Below, piece by piece: positions 1-8,538 of a stretch of 64,000 bases of DNA (position 1 is the first letter of the stretch; each line of letters begins with the position of its first letter). The DNA lies in assembly GCF_008974325.1 (NCBI RefSeq), contig NZ_BKCG01000003.1, forward strand, positions 248,001 to 312,000. Reading direction: 5' to 3'. The notes under the pieces are model-generated. The model ran no database searches. It saw only the letters and a program-made list of their open reading frames with translations, and was not told the DNA's origin. The translations under genes and the position numbers were made by a program. This DNA comes from Patiriisocius marinus. Its GTDB lineage: Bacteria > Bacteroidota > Bacteroidia > Flavobacteriales > Flavobacteriaceae.

Positions 1-178
1 CCCAATTGCAAAATGAACTTAATCTTAAATTTCGGTTTAAATAATAAATAACTAAAATCAAAAGTTAACATTTCTGAATAACATCTATTACCTCCTAGTA
101 CTAAAATAATTACTTAGAATACAAGCACCCCAAATGTAATGTAGTTAATCAACTTACTAAAATATCATTATCTATATA

Positions 179-1438
179 TTAAACGAGAATTTGAAATAAA
201 TCTGGCTTGTCGTTTAAATACTCTCCATAGAAATTTTTAATTTTCATCCTCTCTATAAGTTCATTAATATCATTTGGATTTGGTAATTCTAGACCAACTA
301 CAGCAGGACCAGAATTCCTATTGTGATTTTTAGAATATTCAAAGTGTGTAATATCATCATTAGGACCTAATACTTCAGTTAAAAATTCGCGTAAAGCGCC
401 AGATCTCTGCGGAAATTTTACAATAAAATAATGTTTGTGTCCAGAATATAATAAAGCACGTTCTCTAATTTCTTCAGTACGGCTGATGTCATTATTAGAT
501 CCACTAACTAAACAAACAACATTTTTACCTTTTATCTCTGAAGAAAATTGGTCTAAAACAGCTGTGGTTAGTGCTCCTGCTGGTTCTACTACAATTGCAT
601 TTTTATTGTATAAATCTAAAATGGTTTGGCACACTTTTCCTTCAGGTACAGTAACCATTTCATCAAGGTTATTTTTACATATCTCAAAGTTTAAATCACC
701 TACTTTTTGGACAGAAGCGCCATCAATAAATTTATCTATATCTTTAATTTTAGTATTTATACCGATTTTCATTGAAGTAGACATCGAAGGTGCACCTTCA
801 GGCTCTACTCCTATAATTTTTGTGTTGGGAGAAATTTCTTTAAAAACACTAGAAACACCAGCGGCCAAACCACCACCGCCCACAGGTAAAAATAAATAAT
901 CTATAGGCTTTTTGGTAGTGTTTAAAATTTCTATGGCAATTGTTCCCTGCCCTTCAATAACTTTAATATCATCAAATGGATGTACAAATGACATCCCATT
1001 ATCATTGCAATACTGTATAGCCGAATCATAAGCATCATCATAAGTATCACCAATAATAACAAGTTCAACATAGATGCCACCAAACATTTTTACTTGTTCT
1101 ATTTTCTGATTTGATGTGGGTGTTGGCATAAATATTACCCCTTTTATTTTATTTTGTTTGCAAGAGTAGGCTACACCTTGTGCGTGGTTGCCTGCACTTG
1201 CACAAACTACACCTTGTTTTAAAGCTTCAGGTGTTAGTGATGCTATTTTATGGTAAGCGCCTCTTATTTTATAGGATCGTACTTCCTGTAAGTCTTCCCT
1301 TTTAAATTCAATATTGGCGTCGTATTTTTTAGAGAGATATTGATTTTTTTGTAATGGAGTTTCTAAAACAACATTACTCAATAGCGCCGCGGCTCTTTGA
1401 ACATTCCTTAAAGTAACATAATTTGTAGGGGTGTTCAT
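179..1438 (-). CDS. ilvA: Threonine dehydratase (biosynthetic)
   Basis: PLP enzyme that deaminates threonine to 2-oxobutanoate, the first committed step to isoleucine. The 419-residue length fits the shorter biosynthetic form with one C-terminal ACT-like regulatory segment (about residues 330-419). The PLP lysine is in SYKIRGAY (Lys57). The glycine-rich phosphate loop PVGGGGLAAG and the GSNND segment near residue 315 are present. It is the last gene of the ilv operon: its ATG overlaps the ilvC stop by one base (TAATG), which suggests translational coupling. No clear terminator follows before the window edge. Confidence 0.95.
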   Translation of the reverse strand: MNTPTNYVTLRNVQRAAALLSNVVLETPLQKNQYLSKKYDANIEFKREDLQEVRSYKIRGAYHKIASLTPEALKQGVVCASAGNHAQGVAYSCKQNKIKGVIFMPTPTSNQKIEQVKMFGGIYVELVIIGDTYDDAYDSAIQYCNDNGMSFVHPFDDIKVIEGQGTIAIEILNTTKKPIDYLFLPVGGGGLAAGVSSVFKEISPNTKIIGVEPEGAPSMSTSMKIGINTKIKDIDKFIDGASVQKVGDLNFEICKNNLDEMVTVPEGKVCQTILDLYNKNAIVVEPAGALTTAVLDQFSSEIKGKNVVCLVSGSNNDISRTEEIRERALLYSGHKHYFIVKFPQRSGALREFLTEVLGPNDDITHFEYSKNHNRNSGPAVVGLELPNPNDINELIERMKIKNFYGEYLNDKPDLFQILV

Positions 1439-2907
1439 TAATGTAAGTTTTGCATTGCTGTCATAGAACTTCTCAATGTAGCTCCTACTATTTCAATAGG
1501 ATGATTTCTTAAAGTTTTGTTTACCGCTATTAATTGTTGGTTGTCTATTTGATTAGTCGTTGAAAAATGTTCTCCGATAAGATCTGTTTCAATGTTTTTC
1601 ATAAAACTAGTTAGTAATGGTTTACATGCATGATCAAATAAATAGCAACCATATTCTGCGGTATCAGAAATCACATTATTCATTTCATATAGTTTTTTTC
1701 GAGCTATAGTATTGGCTATTAACGGGACTTCGTGAAGTGATTCATAGTAAGCGGATTCCGCTTTTATTCCTGAAGCTGTCATAGTTTCAAAGGCTAACTC
1801 TACCCCTGCTTTTAAAAAGGCTACTAATAGCGTACCATGGTCAAAAAACTCTTGTTCACTAATTTCAGCATCAGTTATTTTAGTTTGTTCAAAAGTTGTT
1901 TTTCCTGTTTCTTTTCTCCATTTCAGTAAATCTTTATCATTATTAGCCCAATCTTCCATCATTCCTTTTGAAAATTCCCCAGACATAATATCATCCATAT
2001 GTTTATTGAATAAAGGTGTCATAATTGTTTTTAGCTCTTCAGATAATTCAAAGGCTTTTATTTTTGCTGGATTAGTAAGTCTGTCCATCATATTTGTTAA
2101 GCCTCCATGTTTTAAAGCTTCGGTCAACGTTTCCCAACCGTATTGAATGAACTTAGCCGCATAAGCTCCTTCAATTCCCTTTTCTAACATTTTGTCAAAA
2201 CATAAAATGGAGGCTGTCTGTAACACACCACAAAGTATCGTTTGCTCTCCCATCAAATCTGATTTAACTTCGGCTACAAAAGAAGAATTTAGAACACCAG
2301 CCTTATCACCTCCAGTGGCAACTGCATAAGCTTTCGCTAACTCTAAACCTTTATTATGAGGATCGTTTTCTGGATGAACAGCAATTAAAGTAGGTACACC
2401 AAATCCTTTTTTATATTCTTCTCTTACTTCAGAACCAGGTGATTTTGGGGCCATCATTATTACAGTTATATCTTCACGTATTTTCATTCCTTCTTCTACA
2501 ATATTAAACCCGTGTGAATAAGATAAAGCTGCTCCTTTTTTCATTAATGGCATTACTTTGCTCACCACATCTGTATGTTGTTTATCTGGTGTGAGGTTGA
2601 TAACTAAATCTGCCGTAGGAATCATTTCATCATAATCCCCTACTTTAAACTTGTTTTCAGTTGCATTTTTAAAAGATTGTCTTTGCTCTTTAATAGCACC
2701 TGTTCTCAAGGTATAACAAACATCTAAACCAGAATCTCTCATATTTAAACCTTGGTTTAATCCTTGTGCGCCACAACCTATAATGACTATTTTTTTTTCT
2801 TTTAAAGCAGTTACTCCATTTTCAAATTCTGAAACATTCATAAAATCACATTTTCCTAATTGTGTCAATTGCTCTCTTAATGATAATGTATTGAAATAGT
2901 TTTTCAT
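1438..2907 (-). CDS. ilvC: Ketol-acid reductoisomerase
   Basis: NADPH- and Mg-dependent enzyme converting acetolactate or acetohydroxybutyrate to the dihydroxy acids of valine and isoleucine synthesis. At 489 residues it is the long (class II, enteric/plant-like) form. The Rossmann motif GCGAQG lies at residues 44-49. The two tandem C-terminal knotted domains expected of the long form fill the rest. It sits 7 bases after ilvN and overlaps ilvA by one base, inside the ilv operon. Confidence 0.96.
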   Translation of the reverse strand: MKNYFNTLSLREQLTQLGKCDFMNVSEFENGVTALKEKKIVIIGCGAQGLNQGLNMRDSGLDVCYTLRTGAIKEQRQSFKNATENKFKVGDYDEMIPTADLVINLTPDKQHTDVVSKVMPLMKKGAALSYSHGFNIVEEGMKIREDITVIMMAPKSPGSEVREEYKKGFGVPTLIAVHPENDPHNKGLELAKAYAVATGGDKAGVLNSSFVAEVKSDLMGEQTILCGVLQTASILCFDKMLEKGIEGAYAAKFIQYGWETLTEALKHGGLTNMMDRLTNPAKIKAFELSEELKTIMTPLFNKHMDDIMSGEFSKGMMEDWANNDKDLLKWRKETGKTTFEQTKITDAEISEQEFFDHGTLLVAFLKAGVELAFETMTASGIKAESAYYESLHEVPLIANTIARKKLYEMNNVISDTAEYGCYLFDHACKPLLTSFMKNIETDLIGEHFSTTNQIDNQQLIAVNKTLRNHPIEIVGATLRSSMTAMQNLH

Positions 2908-2914
2908 GATATTT

Positions 2915-3451
2915 TTAATTTTTTACAAGTTCTTCTAACTGAAGTACTATTGAGGATAATGTTTTCATTGGTTTTGTAATTGCGACTCTACCTGATCTTA
3001 CAAATTCTAAAATTCCGAAAGGTTGTAATTCGTCAAATAATTGCTGTGTTTCTTCTTTGTGTCCCGTTTTTTCAATGACTGAAAATTCTGTTTCAACAGA
3101 TAGCACTCTTGCATTATGCGAACGAACTATTTTTTCTGCATTTCCGCCAGAAGCTAAAACACCAGTTTTTATTTTGTACAATGCAATTTCTTGATGCACT
3201 ATTTCTGAATCTGTATGGAAGACCGCTTTCACTACTTCAACTTGTTTTTCTAATTGGCCAACCACTTTTTTAACTTGGTTTTCTGTTTCTGTAATTACAA
3301 TAGTATATCGGTATATATTTTTAATTTCACTTTCAGAAGCGGCTATACTTTCTACATTAATTTTCCGTCTTGTGAAAATAATTGACACTCTATTGAGAAT
3401 TCCCACAACATCTTCAGTAAATACAGAAATTGTAAATCTTTTCTTATCCAT
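2915..3451 (-). CDS. ilvN: Acetolactate synthase small (regulatory) subunit
   Basis: Regulatory partner of the adjacent IlvB. Family members confer valine feedback inhibition. An N-terminal ACT domain covers about residues 4-78 (starting [18 protein letters not shown]), followed by the usual C-terminal ALS small-subunit domain. The 178-residue length is normal. It starts 5 bases after the ilvB stop, as in most ilvBN operons. Confidence 0.94.
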   Translation of the reverse strand: MDKKRFTISVFTEDVVGILNRVSIIFTRRKINVESIAASESEIKNIYRYTIVITETENQVKKVVGQLEKQVEVVKAVFHTDSEIVHQEIALYKIKTGVLASGGNAEKIVRSHNARVLSVETEFSVIEKTGHKEETQQLFDELQPFGILEFVRSGRVAITKPMKTLSSIVLQLEELVKN

Positions 3452-3456
3452 ACTTT

Positions 3457-5178
3457 TTATTTTAATCTTATTTCTGATACCGAAGCACCAGTTGCTATCA
3501 TTGGAAACACGTTGTTTTCTTTACCAACCATTACTTCAAGAAAGTAAGAGCCCTCGTAAGACAACATTTCTTTAATTGCTTCTTCTAAATGTTCTCTCTT
3601 ATTAATTTTTTTAACTTTAATCCCATAGCCTTTTACAATGGTTTGAAAATCTGGATTGACCATTGTTGTTGAAGCATATCTTTTATCAAAAAACAGTTCT
3701 TGCCATTGCCTTACCATTCCTAAAAATTCATTGTTCAATAACACAATTTTTACGGCTGTTTTAAATTGGAAAATAGTTCCTAATTCTTGTATGGTCATTT
3801 GAAAACCACCATCTCCTATGATACCAATAACTTGTGTATCAGGCATTCCCATTTTTGCTCCAATGGCTGCTGGCAAGCAAAAGCCCATAGTTCCCAAACC
3901 TCCAGAAGTTATTGATGATCGCGTTTGCTTAAATTTAGCATATCGACAAGCAATCATTTGATGTTGACCTACATCTGATACAATAATATTTTTTTGGTTT
4001 GAATACAGGTTTATTTTGTTAATCACTTCGCCCATAGACATTAATTTTGCTTTTGGATTTAGCTCTTTTTTAATTACTTCATTATATTCTTCTTTTTCTA
4101 ATTTTCTGAAATTTTCTAACCAGTCTTTATGTTCCTTTTTAATTACCAAATCGATTAAAGCTTTTAGACTTTCTTTGGCATTACCTAAGACTGCAACATC
4201 TGTTTTTACATTTTTATCTATTTCCGCAGGGTCAATTTCTATATGAATCACTTTTGCCTGTTTGGCATAGCGATTTAAATCGCCAGTAACTCGGTCATCA
4301 AAACGCATTCCAATCGCTATTAAGACATCACACTCATTGGTTAACTTATTAGGAGCATAATTGCCATGCATTCCTAACATTCCAACATTTAAGTAATGGT
4401 CAGAATCCAATGCAGACAAACCCATTATAGTCCAAGCAGAAGGTAATCCTGCCTTTTCAATAAATTCTTTAAATTCCTTTTCTGCCCGCGCTAAAAGAAC
4501 ACCTTGGCCAAAAAGAACAAATGGTTTTTTTGCTGAATTGATTAATGTAGCTGCTTCTTTTACCTTATCTAAATTTAATTTTGGAGTTGGAACATAACTT
4601 CTCATTCCTTTAAAAGGTTTATAGTCAAAATGTAGTGTTTCAAATTGCGCATCTTTAGTGATATCAATTAAAACAGGTCCTGGCCTTCCACTTTTAGCTA
4701 TAAAAAAAGCTTTTGCCAAAGCAAAAGGGATTTCTTCTGCTCTAGTTACTTGAAAATTCCATTTAGTAACTGGCATAGAAATACCTATAATATCTGTTTC
4801 TTGAAAAGCATCAGTACCCAATAAATGACTTGTAACTTGTCCAGTAATACAGACTAAAGGCGTAGAATCAATTTGTGCATCTGCAATTCCTGTAATTAAA
4901 TTTGTTGCACCTGGACCTGATGTTGCTAAACATACACCTACTTTTCCTGTTGCTCTCGCAAAACCTTGAGCTGCGTGCGTTGCACCTTGTTCGTGTCTAG
5001 TTAAAATGTGAGTTATTTTATCCTCGACATCATAAAGTGCATCATAAACCGGCATAATAGCACCACCAGGATAACCAAATATTAAATCTACTCCTTCTGC
5101 TATCAATGAATGTACAACAGCTTGAGAACCGGTCATTAATTGTTTTCTAATATTTGTTTTTATTGCTAAATTTTCCAT
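3457..5178 (-). CDS. ilvB: Acetolactate synthase large (catalytic) subunit
   Basis: Thiamine-diphosphate enzyme condensing pyruvate with pyruvate or 2-oxobutanoate. The 573 residues show the three-domain ThDP order: an N-terminal PYR domain with the catalytic glutamate in TRHEQGATHAAQG (about residue 63), a middle domain, and a C-terminal PP domain with the metal/ThDP motif GDGGFQM near residue 455. It lies between ilvD and ilvN with short gaps, so it is co-transcribed and subject to the leader attenuators upstream of ilvE. Confidence 0.96.
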   Translation of the reverse strand: MENLAIKTNIRKQLMTGSQAVVHSLIAEGVDLIFGYPGGAIMPVYDALYDVEDKITHILTRHEQGATHAAQGFARATGKVGVCLATSGPGATNLITGIADAQIDSTPLVCITGQVTSHLLGTDAFQETDIIGISMPVTKWNFQVTRAEEIPFALAKAFFIAKSGRPGPVLIDITKDAQFETLHFDYKPFKGMRSYVPTPKLNLDKVKEAATLINSAKKPFVLFGQGVLLARAEKEFKEFIEKAGLPSAWTIMGLSALDSDHYLNVGMLGMHGNYAPNKLTNECDVLIAIGMRFDDRVTGDLNRYAKQAKVIHIEIDPAEIDKNVKTDVAVLGNAKESLKALIDLVIKKEHKDWLENFRKLEKEEYNEVIKKELNPKAKLMSMGEVINKINLYSNQKNIIVSDVGQHQMIACRYAKFKQTRSSITSGGLGTMGFCLPAAIGAKMGMPDTQVIGIIGDGGFQMTIQELGTIFQFKTAVKIVLLNNEFLGMVRQWQELFFDKRYASTTMVNPDFQTIVKGYGIKVKKINKREHLEEAIKEMLSYEGSYFLEVMVGKENNVFPMIATGASVSEIRLK

Positions 5179-5200
5179 TTTATTATTGGCTTATTTTTAA

Positions 5201-6883
5201 TTAAAATTCGTCTGTCACACAACCTTCAGATGCACAAGAAACAGTTTTAGCATATTTATATAACACGCCTTTTTTATGCTTTAATTCTGGTTGTTTCCAG
5301 TTAGCCTTTCGTTTTAAAAGTTCTTCTTCTGAAATATTAAAGTCAATTGTATTGTTAATAGCATCAATGGTTATTAAATCACCATTTTCTATAAGAGCTA
5401 TTGGACCTCCTACTTGTGCTTCTGGTGAAATGTGTCCTACTACAAAACCGTGAGTTCCACCAGAAAACCTTCCATCAGTTATTAAAGCAACATCATTTCC
5501 TAAACCAGCACCAATAATTGCAGCGGTGGGTTTAAGCATTTCGGGCATTCCTGGGCCTCCTTTAGGACCTTCATACCTTATGACTACTACATCTCCTTTA
5601 ATTACTTTCCCATCTCTAATACCATCATTTGCATCATATTCAGAATTAAAAACCTTTGCAGTTCCTGTAAATTTCAATCCTTCCTTTCCTGTAATTTTTG
5701 CCACAGCACCTTTTGGTGATAAATTCCCTTTTAGTATTCTTAAGTGTCCTGTTTCTTTTATTGGGTTATTAAGGGGTTTTATTATTTCTTGACCTACTTT
5801 TAAATCTGGAACATTTCCGAGGTTATCAGCTAACGTTTTTCCTGTTACGGTTAAACAATCACCGTGAAGCAAACCATTTTTTAATAAATATTTTAAAACA
5901 GCAGGTATGCCACCTATGTCGTGAACGTCTTCCATTAAATATTGACCACTAGGCTTTAAGTCGGCTAAAAATGGTGTGGAATCTGCAATTCTTTGAAAGT
6001 CATCTAAAGTAAAATCAACTTCTGCTGTTCTTGCAATAGCCAAAAAGTGTAAAATGGCATTGGTAGATCCTCCCATTATTGTTACTAATCTAATAGCGTT
6101 TTCTAATGCTTTTTTGGTAACAATATCTTTTGGTTTGATATCTTTTTCGAGTAATAATCGTACAGCTTCACCTGCTGTTATACTTTCTATTTTTTTCTCT
6201 TTCCCCAATGCTGGGTTTGATGAATTGTAGGGAAGTGACATTCCTAATGCTTCTATGGCAGATGCCATTGTATTTGCAGTGTACATTCCTCCACAAGCAC
6301 CTGCTCCTGGACAGGCTTTTTCTATTATATTTTGATATTCTTCATCATCAATTTTACCAGCTACTTTTTGTCCCCAAGCTTCAAAGGCAGATACTACATC
6401 GAGCTTTTTATCTTTATGACAACCAGAGGCAATTGTACCTCCATAAACTAAAACGCCAGGTCTATTTGTTCTAAGCATTGCCATTAATGCTCCAGGCATA
6501 TTTTTGTCACAACCAACTACAGTTACCAAAGCATCATAAGACATTCCTTCTACTACAGTTTCCATTGAATCTGCTATCACGTCTCGTGATGGTAAAGAAT
6601 ATCTCATTCCTGGTGTACCCATAGAAATTCCGTCACTTACACCAATGGTATTATAAATTAGTCCTACTAAATTTGCATTTTTTGTTCCTTGTTTTACATC
6701 AAGTGCTAAATTGTTTAAATGCATATTGCAAGGATTACCTTCGTAGCCTGTACTAGCGATACCCACAAATGGTTTTTTAAAATCTTCTTTTGTTAAACCA
6801 ATAGCATGTAACATTGCTTTTGCTGCTGGTTGAGAATCGTCTTGTGTTACACGTTTACTATATTTATTTAATTCCATTTTCAA
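5201..6883 (-). CDS. ilvD: Dihydroxy-acid dehydratase
   Basis: Iron-sulfur enzyme making 2-oxoisovalerate and 2-oxo-3-methylvalerate. The cluster-ligand cysteines sit in GCDKNMPGA and CPGAGACGG, and the conserved [14 protein letters not shown] block lies near residue 475. The 560-residue length is normal. It starts one base after ilvE ends, in the operon ilvE-D-B-N-C-A. Confidence 0.96.
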   Translation of the reverse strand: MKMELNKYSKRVTQDDSQPAAKAMLHAIGLTKEDFKKPFVGIASTGYEGNPCNMHLNNLALDVKQGTKNANLVGLIYNTIGVSDGISMGTPGMRYSLPSRDVIADSMETVVEGMSYDALVTVVGCDKNMPGALMAMLRTNRPGVLVYGGTIASGCHKDKKLDVVSAFEAWGQKVAGKIDDEEYQNIIEKACPGAGACGGMYTANTMASAIEALGMSLPYNSSNPALGKEKKIESITAGEAVRLLLEKDIKPKDIVTKKALENAIRLVTIMGGSTNAILHFLAIARTAEVDFTLDDFQRIADSTPFLADLKPSGQYLMEDVHDIGGIPAVLKYLLKNGLLHGDCLTVTGKTLADNLGNVPDLKVGQEIIKPLNNPIKETGHLRILKGNLSPKGAVAKITGKEGLKFTGTAKVFNSEYDANDGIRDGKVIKGDVVVIRYEGPKGGPGMPEMLKPTAAIIGAGLGNDVALITDGRFSGGTHGFVVGHISPEAQVGGPIALIENGDLITIDAINNTIDFNISEEELLKRKANWKQPELKHKKGVLYKYAKTVSCASEGCVTDEF

Positions 6884-6884
6884 T

Positions 6885-7751
6885 TTATTTTATTTGAACG
6901 CATTTTTGATATGCTGTAGCTAATTGATAACCAATACTTTTTTTCCAAGGCAAATTGAATCTGTGATTGTCAAGACTACCAATTGCAGCCACTTCAGCGG
7001 CTGTTCCTGTAAAAAAAGCACCATCTGCGTTGTATACATCTTCTGGTGTAAAAAACTTTTCTATTACTTCAAAACCTAATTCATTAGCTAACTCAAATAT
7101 TGTTTGACGTGTTATTCCTGAAAGAATATTTCCTAATGGAGCCGTAAATAATTTACCTTCTCTCTCATAGAAGAAGTTCGCTCCTGGTCCTTCAGCGACA
7201 TTTTCGTTCATATCTAAAAGTAAAGCTTCATCAAATCCATTTTGTTTGGCTTCTGTTGTTGCTACTATTGAATTGGTATAATGACCGCATACTTTAGCTT
7301 CTACAAAACAAGATTTTGGATTGGGTCTTTGAAAAGAAGATGTCATCAATTTGAGTTGTTTATCGCCTAAATATCTTCCCCATTTCCAAGCAGAAAGCAG
7401 TACGTGAACTTCTTCTGAAGGCTGAAGTGCCATATTTTCGCCTACATAAACCAAAGGACGGATATAAGCGTCTTCTAAGGAATTCTTTTCAAGTAATCGG
7501 TAACTTAAATCAATCAACTCTTCCACTGTATAATTTAATTTAATATGCATCTTTTCAGCTGAATAATGTAGACGTTCAAAGTGTTCTTTAGCTTTATAAA
7601 TACTTGTACCATTTTCTGTTTTATAAGATCTTATTCCTTCAAAAACACCCACTCCATAGTGAAGTGTTTGGCTATATAAATTGATTTTACCGTTTTGGGC
7701 TTTTACCCACTGGCCATCTAAAAATATTATTGTGTCGCTATTGTAATACAT
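6885..7751 (-). CDS. ilvE: Branched-chain amino acid aminotransferase
   Basis: PLP class IV aminotransferase performing the last step to Ile, Val and Leu. The catalytic lysine is in [11 protein letters not shown] (Lys153). The [19 protein letters not shown] segment near residues 25-43 and the phosphate-binding SGITRQTI segment near residue 215 are typical. At 288 residues it is slightly short for the family. It is the first structural gene of the operon and lies directly downstream of the second attenuator hairpin, so all six genes are controlled by the leader. Confidence 0.94.
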   Translation of the reverse strand: MYYNSDTIIFLDGQWVKAQNGKINLYSQTLHYGVGVFEGIRSYKTENGTSIYKAKEHFERLHYSAEKMHIKLNYTVEELIDLSYRLLEKNSLEDAYIRPLVYVGENMALQPSEEVHVLLSAWKWGRYLGDKQLKLMTSSFQRPNPKSCFVEAKVCGHYTNSIVATTEAKQNGFDEALLLDMNENVAEGPGANFFYEREGKLFTAPLGNILSGITRQTIFELANELGFEVIEKFFTPEDVYNADGAFFTGTAAEVAAIGSLDNHRFNLPWKKSIGYQLATAYQKCVQIK

Positions 7752-7775
7752 TGTTTTATTACTTAGTTTTTATTC

Positions 7776-7813
7776 AAAAAAAAAAGCCCTTCTCAGTAAT
7801 TGAGAAGGGCTTT
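7776..7813 (-). terminator. Attenuator hairpin 2 of the ilv leader
   Basis: Read on the minus strand, a perfect 13-bp stem AAAGCCCTTCTCA / TGAGAAGGGCTTT with a 5-base loop is followed by an unbroken T run. It lies 18 bases downstream of the leader-2 stop codon and 25 bases upstream of the ilvE start, so transcription must cross it to reach the operon. The 5' arm can pair instead with TGAGAGAG at 7842-7835, inside the last leader codons. That gives a mutually exclusive antiterminator. Confidence 0.88.
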
Positions 7814-7831
7814 CATATTATATCAATACAA

Positions 7832-7936
7832 TTACTCTCTCACCTTATGGGGTAAAATAATAATGCTAATAATAATAATAATATTGATTAATAGGTTTGT
7901 CATCGCTATGATTGTATTTAAGCTGTTTGTTTTCAT
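7832..7936 (-). CDS. ilv leader peptide 2 (Ile-rich, 34 aa)
   Basis: A 34-codon open frame starting MKTNSLNTIIAM. 16 of its 34 residues are branched-chain (11 Ile, 4 Leu, 1 Val). They include five consecutive ATT codons, one AGC, then three more ATT and a TTA. It ends 18 bases before a strong terminator in front of ilvE. This is the architecture of a transcription-attenuation leader peptide: ribosome stalling at Ile codons would expose the antiterminator arm. It is too short to be called by ordinary gene finders. The function is inferred from composition and position, not from homology. Confidence 0.85.
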   Translation of the reverse strand: MKTNSLNTIIAMTNLLINIIIIISIIILPHKVRE

Positions 7937-7958
7937 TGATATTGATTCTAAAATAAAT

Positions 7959-7986
7959 CAAAAAAAAAACCATCCCAATGGATGGC
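7959..7986 (-). terminator. Attenuator hairpin 1 of the ilv leader
   Basis: On the minus strand, stem CCATCC / GGATGG with loop ATTG (7985-7970), followed by about ten T residues. It lies between leader peptide 1 and leader peptide 2. The 5' arm can instead pair with GGATG at 8015-8011, just after the leader-1 stop. That alternative helix extends through CU/AG and UAAAU/AUUUA with two single mismatches. This is a textbook 2:3 versus 3:4 choice. Confidence 0.78.
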
Positions 7987-8015
7987 TTTAAATATATTTT
8001 AATTTATAGGCATCC

Positions 8016-8078
8016 TTAACTTTCGTGACTAATAATCACGATTTCGATAATTGATGCTATAATACTGTATTTCTTCAT
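8016..8078 (-). CDS. ilv leader peptide 1 (Ile-rich, 20 aa)
   Basis: A 20-codon open frame beginning MKKYSIIASII, with seven Ile and one Val. Codons 13-19 contain the hairpin TCGTGA / TCACGA (8041-8023), which would be structure 1:2 of a classical attenuator. The stop is followed at once by GGATG, the arm that can pair with the terminator stem. The nearest -7 box (8093-8086) lies only 7 bases before the ATG, so the transcript may be nearly leaderless. The function is inferred from architecture. Confidence 0.78.
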   Translation of the reverse strand: MKKYSIIASIIEIVIISHES

Positions 8079-8085
8079 TGTTAAA

Positions 8086-8130
8086 CAAATGTACATTTTA
8101 TTTTTAACAAAGCTTATTTTTTGTTAAAAA
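8086..8130 (-). promoter_or_regulatory. ilv operon promoter with an 11-bp inverted repeat
   Basis: The minus strand has TACATTTG at 8093-8086, an exact match to the Bacteroidota -7 consensus TAnnTTTG. Just upstream is a perfect inverted repeat, TTTTTAACAAA (8101-8111) and its complement (8120-8130), with an 8-base spacer. The repeat covers the -33 region and looks like an operator. A shorter palindrome TTGTTAAACAA lies across 8077-8087. Which regulator binds is unknown. Confidence 0.6.
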
Positions 8131-8480
8131 AATGATTTTTACACAAGGTTTAACTTCATTTGTTCAGACAATACAACTTGTAAAATTGATATTACATCTA
8201 ATTAGCTGAAATATCAATTGATCATTTCTGTAGATACACTTAAAGTTTAACTGTTTATTTTTATAGTTTAATCTATTATTAATAATAGAAGTAATTTGTA
8301 GCTATATAAATTAATAATCGTACTCCCCTTTTCTTACAAAAAGCACATTTCAGAAGTTATTAAAAGACCATTTTAACCGTTGAAAACCAAATTATTCAAA
8401 TTATCAACTAACTAATCATAAATACATTAGGCCTTTAGACGTTTAATAATTGCCGTTTATAGAATACCATTATTGTTAAA
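8131..8480. other. Intergenic stretch without recognisable genes
   Basis: Between the ilv promoter and the OmpA/DUF937 promoter I see only AT-rich sequence. No open frame with convincing start context, RNA gene or repeat could be supported. Confidence 0.5.
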
Positions 8481-8481
8481 A

Positions 8482-8510
8482 TTGTTGTACGAGATATAAA
8501 AATATATTTG
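8482..8510 (+). promoter_or_regulatory. Promoter of the DUF937/OmpA gene
   Basis: TATATTTG at 8503-8510 matches TAnnTTTG. A TTG at 8482-8484 sits 18 bases upstream, in the -33 position. The start codon at 8539 is 28 bases downstream. Confidence 0.7.
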
Positions 8511-8538
8511 CAACAATACTAATTTAAAACAAACATAA

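Noticed and set aside
1-178. Search for a terminator or gene after ilvA at the window edge
   Set aside because: Only AT-rich sequence. No stem followed by a T run on the minus strand and no convincing frame.
7800-7991. Plus-strand 63-residue frame, hydrophobic, across the ilv leader
   Set aside because: It is the antisense of leader peptide 2 and both terminators. Its Ile/Leu richness mirrors the ATT codon run, and its TTG start lies in a terminator stem.
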